A stretch of 6,986 nucleotides of DNA, from positions 1 to 6,986 of the forward strand of contig PUOB01000427.1 of assembly GCA_003551985.1 (NCBI GenBank). The letters run 5' to 3'. The position numbers and the translations under genes are program-made. Positions 6,466 through 6,986 of the stretch are shown here, in pieces (positions within the stretch are counted from its first letter, which is position 1; each line of letters opens with the position of its first letter). Origin of the DNA: Desulfobacteraceae bacterium (lineage in GTDB: Bacteria; Desulfobacterota; Desulfobacteria; Desulfobacterales; Desulfosalsimonadaceae). The notes under the pieces were generated by a model. The model ran no database searches and had not been told where the DNA came from. It saw nothing but the letters and a program-made list of their open reading frames with translations.

Positions 6466-6534
6466 AAATCGGGCAAGCCTTGATCTTGAACTTTTTACAA
6501 ACCCGTCAGATCGCGACTTTTTACGAGTCCATCA
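6466..6534. repeat. Partial second copy of the palindromic element
   Basis: This 69-bp stretch aligns with 5724-5791, the right portion of the full element, with seven substitutions and one single-base gap (about 88 percent identical by hand count). It keeps the internal arm (TTGAACTTTTTAC) and the terminal arm (GACTTTTTACGAGTCCATCA) but the left half is missing, so it looks like a decayed or solo end. It sits 18 bp before the start of the nitroreductase-family gene and ends just before its ribosome binding site, so it may influence read-through or translation of that gene. Confidence 0.75.
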
Positions 6535-6552
6535 ATTTTTAAGGTGAAGAAA

Positions 6553-6986
6553 ATGGCCGACTGGAAATTTTTTCTGAAAGACACCATCCGCAAGCAGGTC
6601 GATTTCTCCAAAACTGATCAGTCCAGGGGCCTGGCCCCGCCGCCCCTGGAGAAGCCCTGCCCGGAAGACGCCCCGAAAATCGATCTTCCGGGCAGTCGCC
6701 ACTGGACAACCGTCCGCCCGGTGGCGGTGGCCAATGCCATTGCAAACCGTCAATCCCATCGCCTGCCCACGCAAGGAAGCCTCAGGCTTTCCGAACTGTC
6801 GTTTCTCCTGTGGGCGACCCAGGGGGTCCGAAAAAAACAAGGCGCCTATCACGCCCTTCGCACCGTCCCCTCCGCGGGCTGCCGGCACAGCTTCGAAACC
6901 TACATCGCCGTTTTTTCCGTGGAGAGCCTGGAAAAAGGAATCTATCGCTACCTGCCCCTTTCCCACCAACTCACCCCGGTTCGCAT
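6553..6986 (+). CDS. SagB/ThcOx-type nitroreductase-family flavoprotein, 3' end outside the window
   Basis: The open frame runs from the ATG at 6553 (AAGGTG 6 nt upstream) to the window edge without a stop, giving 144 residues of the N-terminal part. Matches to the SagB-type dehydrogenase branch of the FMN nitroreductase family are an Arg/Ser-rich FMN-contact stretch AIANRQSHR (62-70), LSELSFLLWATQGV (79-92), RTVPSAGCRHSFETY (103-117) and LEKGIYRYLPLSHQL (126-140). Relatives are FMN oxidoreductases. SagB itself oxidises azolines to azoles in peptide natural products, but many stand-alone homologues have no known substrate, and no YcaO or precursor-peptide gene is visible here. There is no signal peptide, so it is probably cytoplasmic. 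It lies 133 bp after the PerR-type gene on the same strand, so co-transcription is possible. Confidence 0.85.
   Translation, partial: MADWKFFLKDTIRKQVDFSKTDQSRGLAPPPLEKPCPEDAPKIDLPGSRHWTTVRPVAVANAIANRQSHRLPTQGSLRLSELSFLLWATQGVRKKQGAYHALRTVPSAGCRHSFETYIAVFSVESLEKGIYRYLPLSHQLTPVR

Noticed and set aside
1..6986. CRISPR arrays, tRNA or rRNA genes, insertion sequences with transposase
   Set aside because: No regularly spaced repeats, cloverleaf-like segments, rRNA motifs or transposase-like frames were seen on either strand.

Overview
The window reads as a piece of a moderately GC-rich genome, most likely a Desulfobacterota (sulfate-reducer type, Desulfobacteraceae-like) chromosome. That guess rests on the palindromic repeat at 5618-5791, whose ends carry the TTCGTAAAAAGTC motif that I recall as common in those genomes, and on the style of the membrane proteins. 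It was not checked against a database.

Left and centre (69-5572, minus strand): four tightly overlapping genes form one transcription unit. In order of transcription they are a 226-residue membrane protein that looks like a fusion of an MbhD (DUF4040) domain to an MrpC/NuoK-like domain, then three consecutive large proton-conducting antiporter-like subunits (NuoL/M/N, MrpA/MrpD superfamily) of 494, 499 and 620 residues. The last has a NuoL-like extra amphipathic tail and a final membrane helix. No hydrogenase, NADH-binding, Fe-S or quinone-site subunit is visible, and MrpB/E/F/G are not in the window. The module is therefore either a stand-alone Mrp-like cation/proton antiporter or the membrane arm of a larger complex continuing left of base 69. 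Bases 1-68 hold no gene I can support.

Divergent control region (5573-5969): a good sigma70-type promoter for the minus-strand operon (TTGACA, 16 bp, TATTAT, at 5838-5811) overlaps a perfect 6-2-6 palindrome at 5823-5836. Between that promoter and the first antiporter gene sits the nested palindromic element, so it would be transcribed as part of a leader of about 230 nt. A PerR/Fur-type box (5902-5914) lies just ahead of the rightward gene.

Right (5970-6986, plus strand): a complete Fur-superfamily repressor of PerR type (149 residues), then 133 bp containing a second, partial copy of the repeat, then the N-terminal 144 residues of a SagB/ThcOx-type nitroreductase-family flavoprotein that runs off the window edge.

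Taken together, the window shows a membrane ion-translocating module divergent from a metal/peroxide-sensing repressor and a redox flavoprotein. A functional link between the two halves is possible through the shared control region but is not shown by the sequence.
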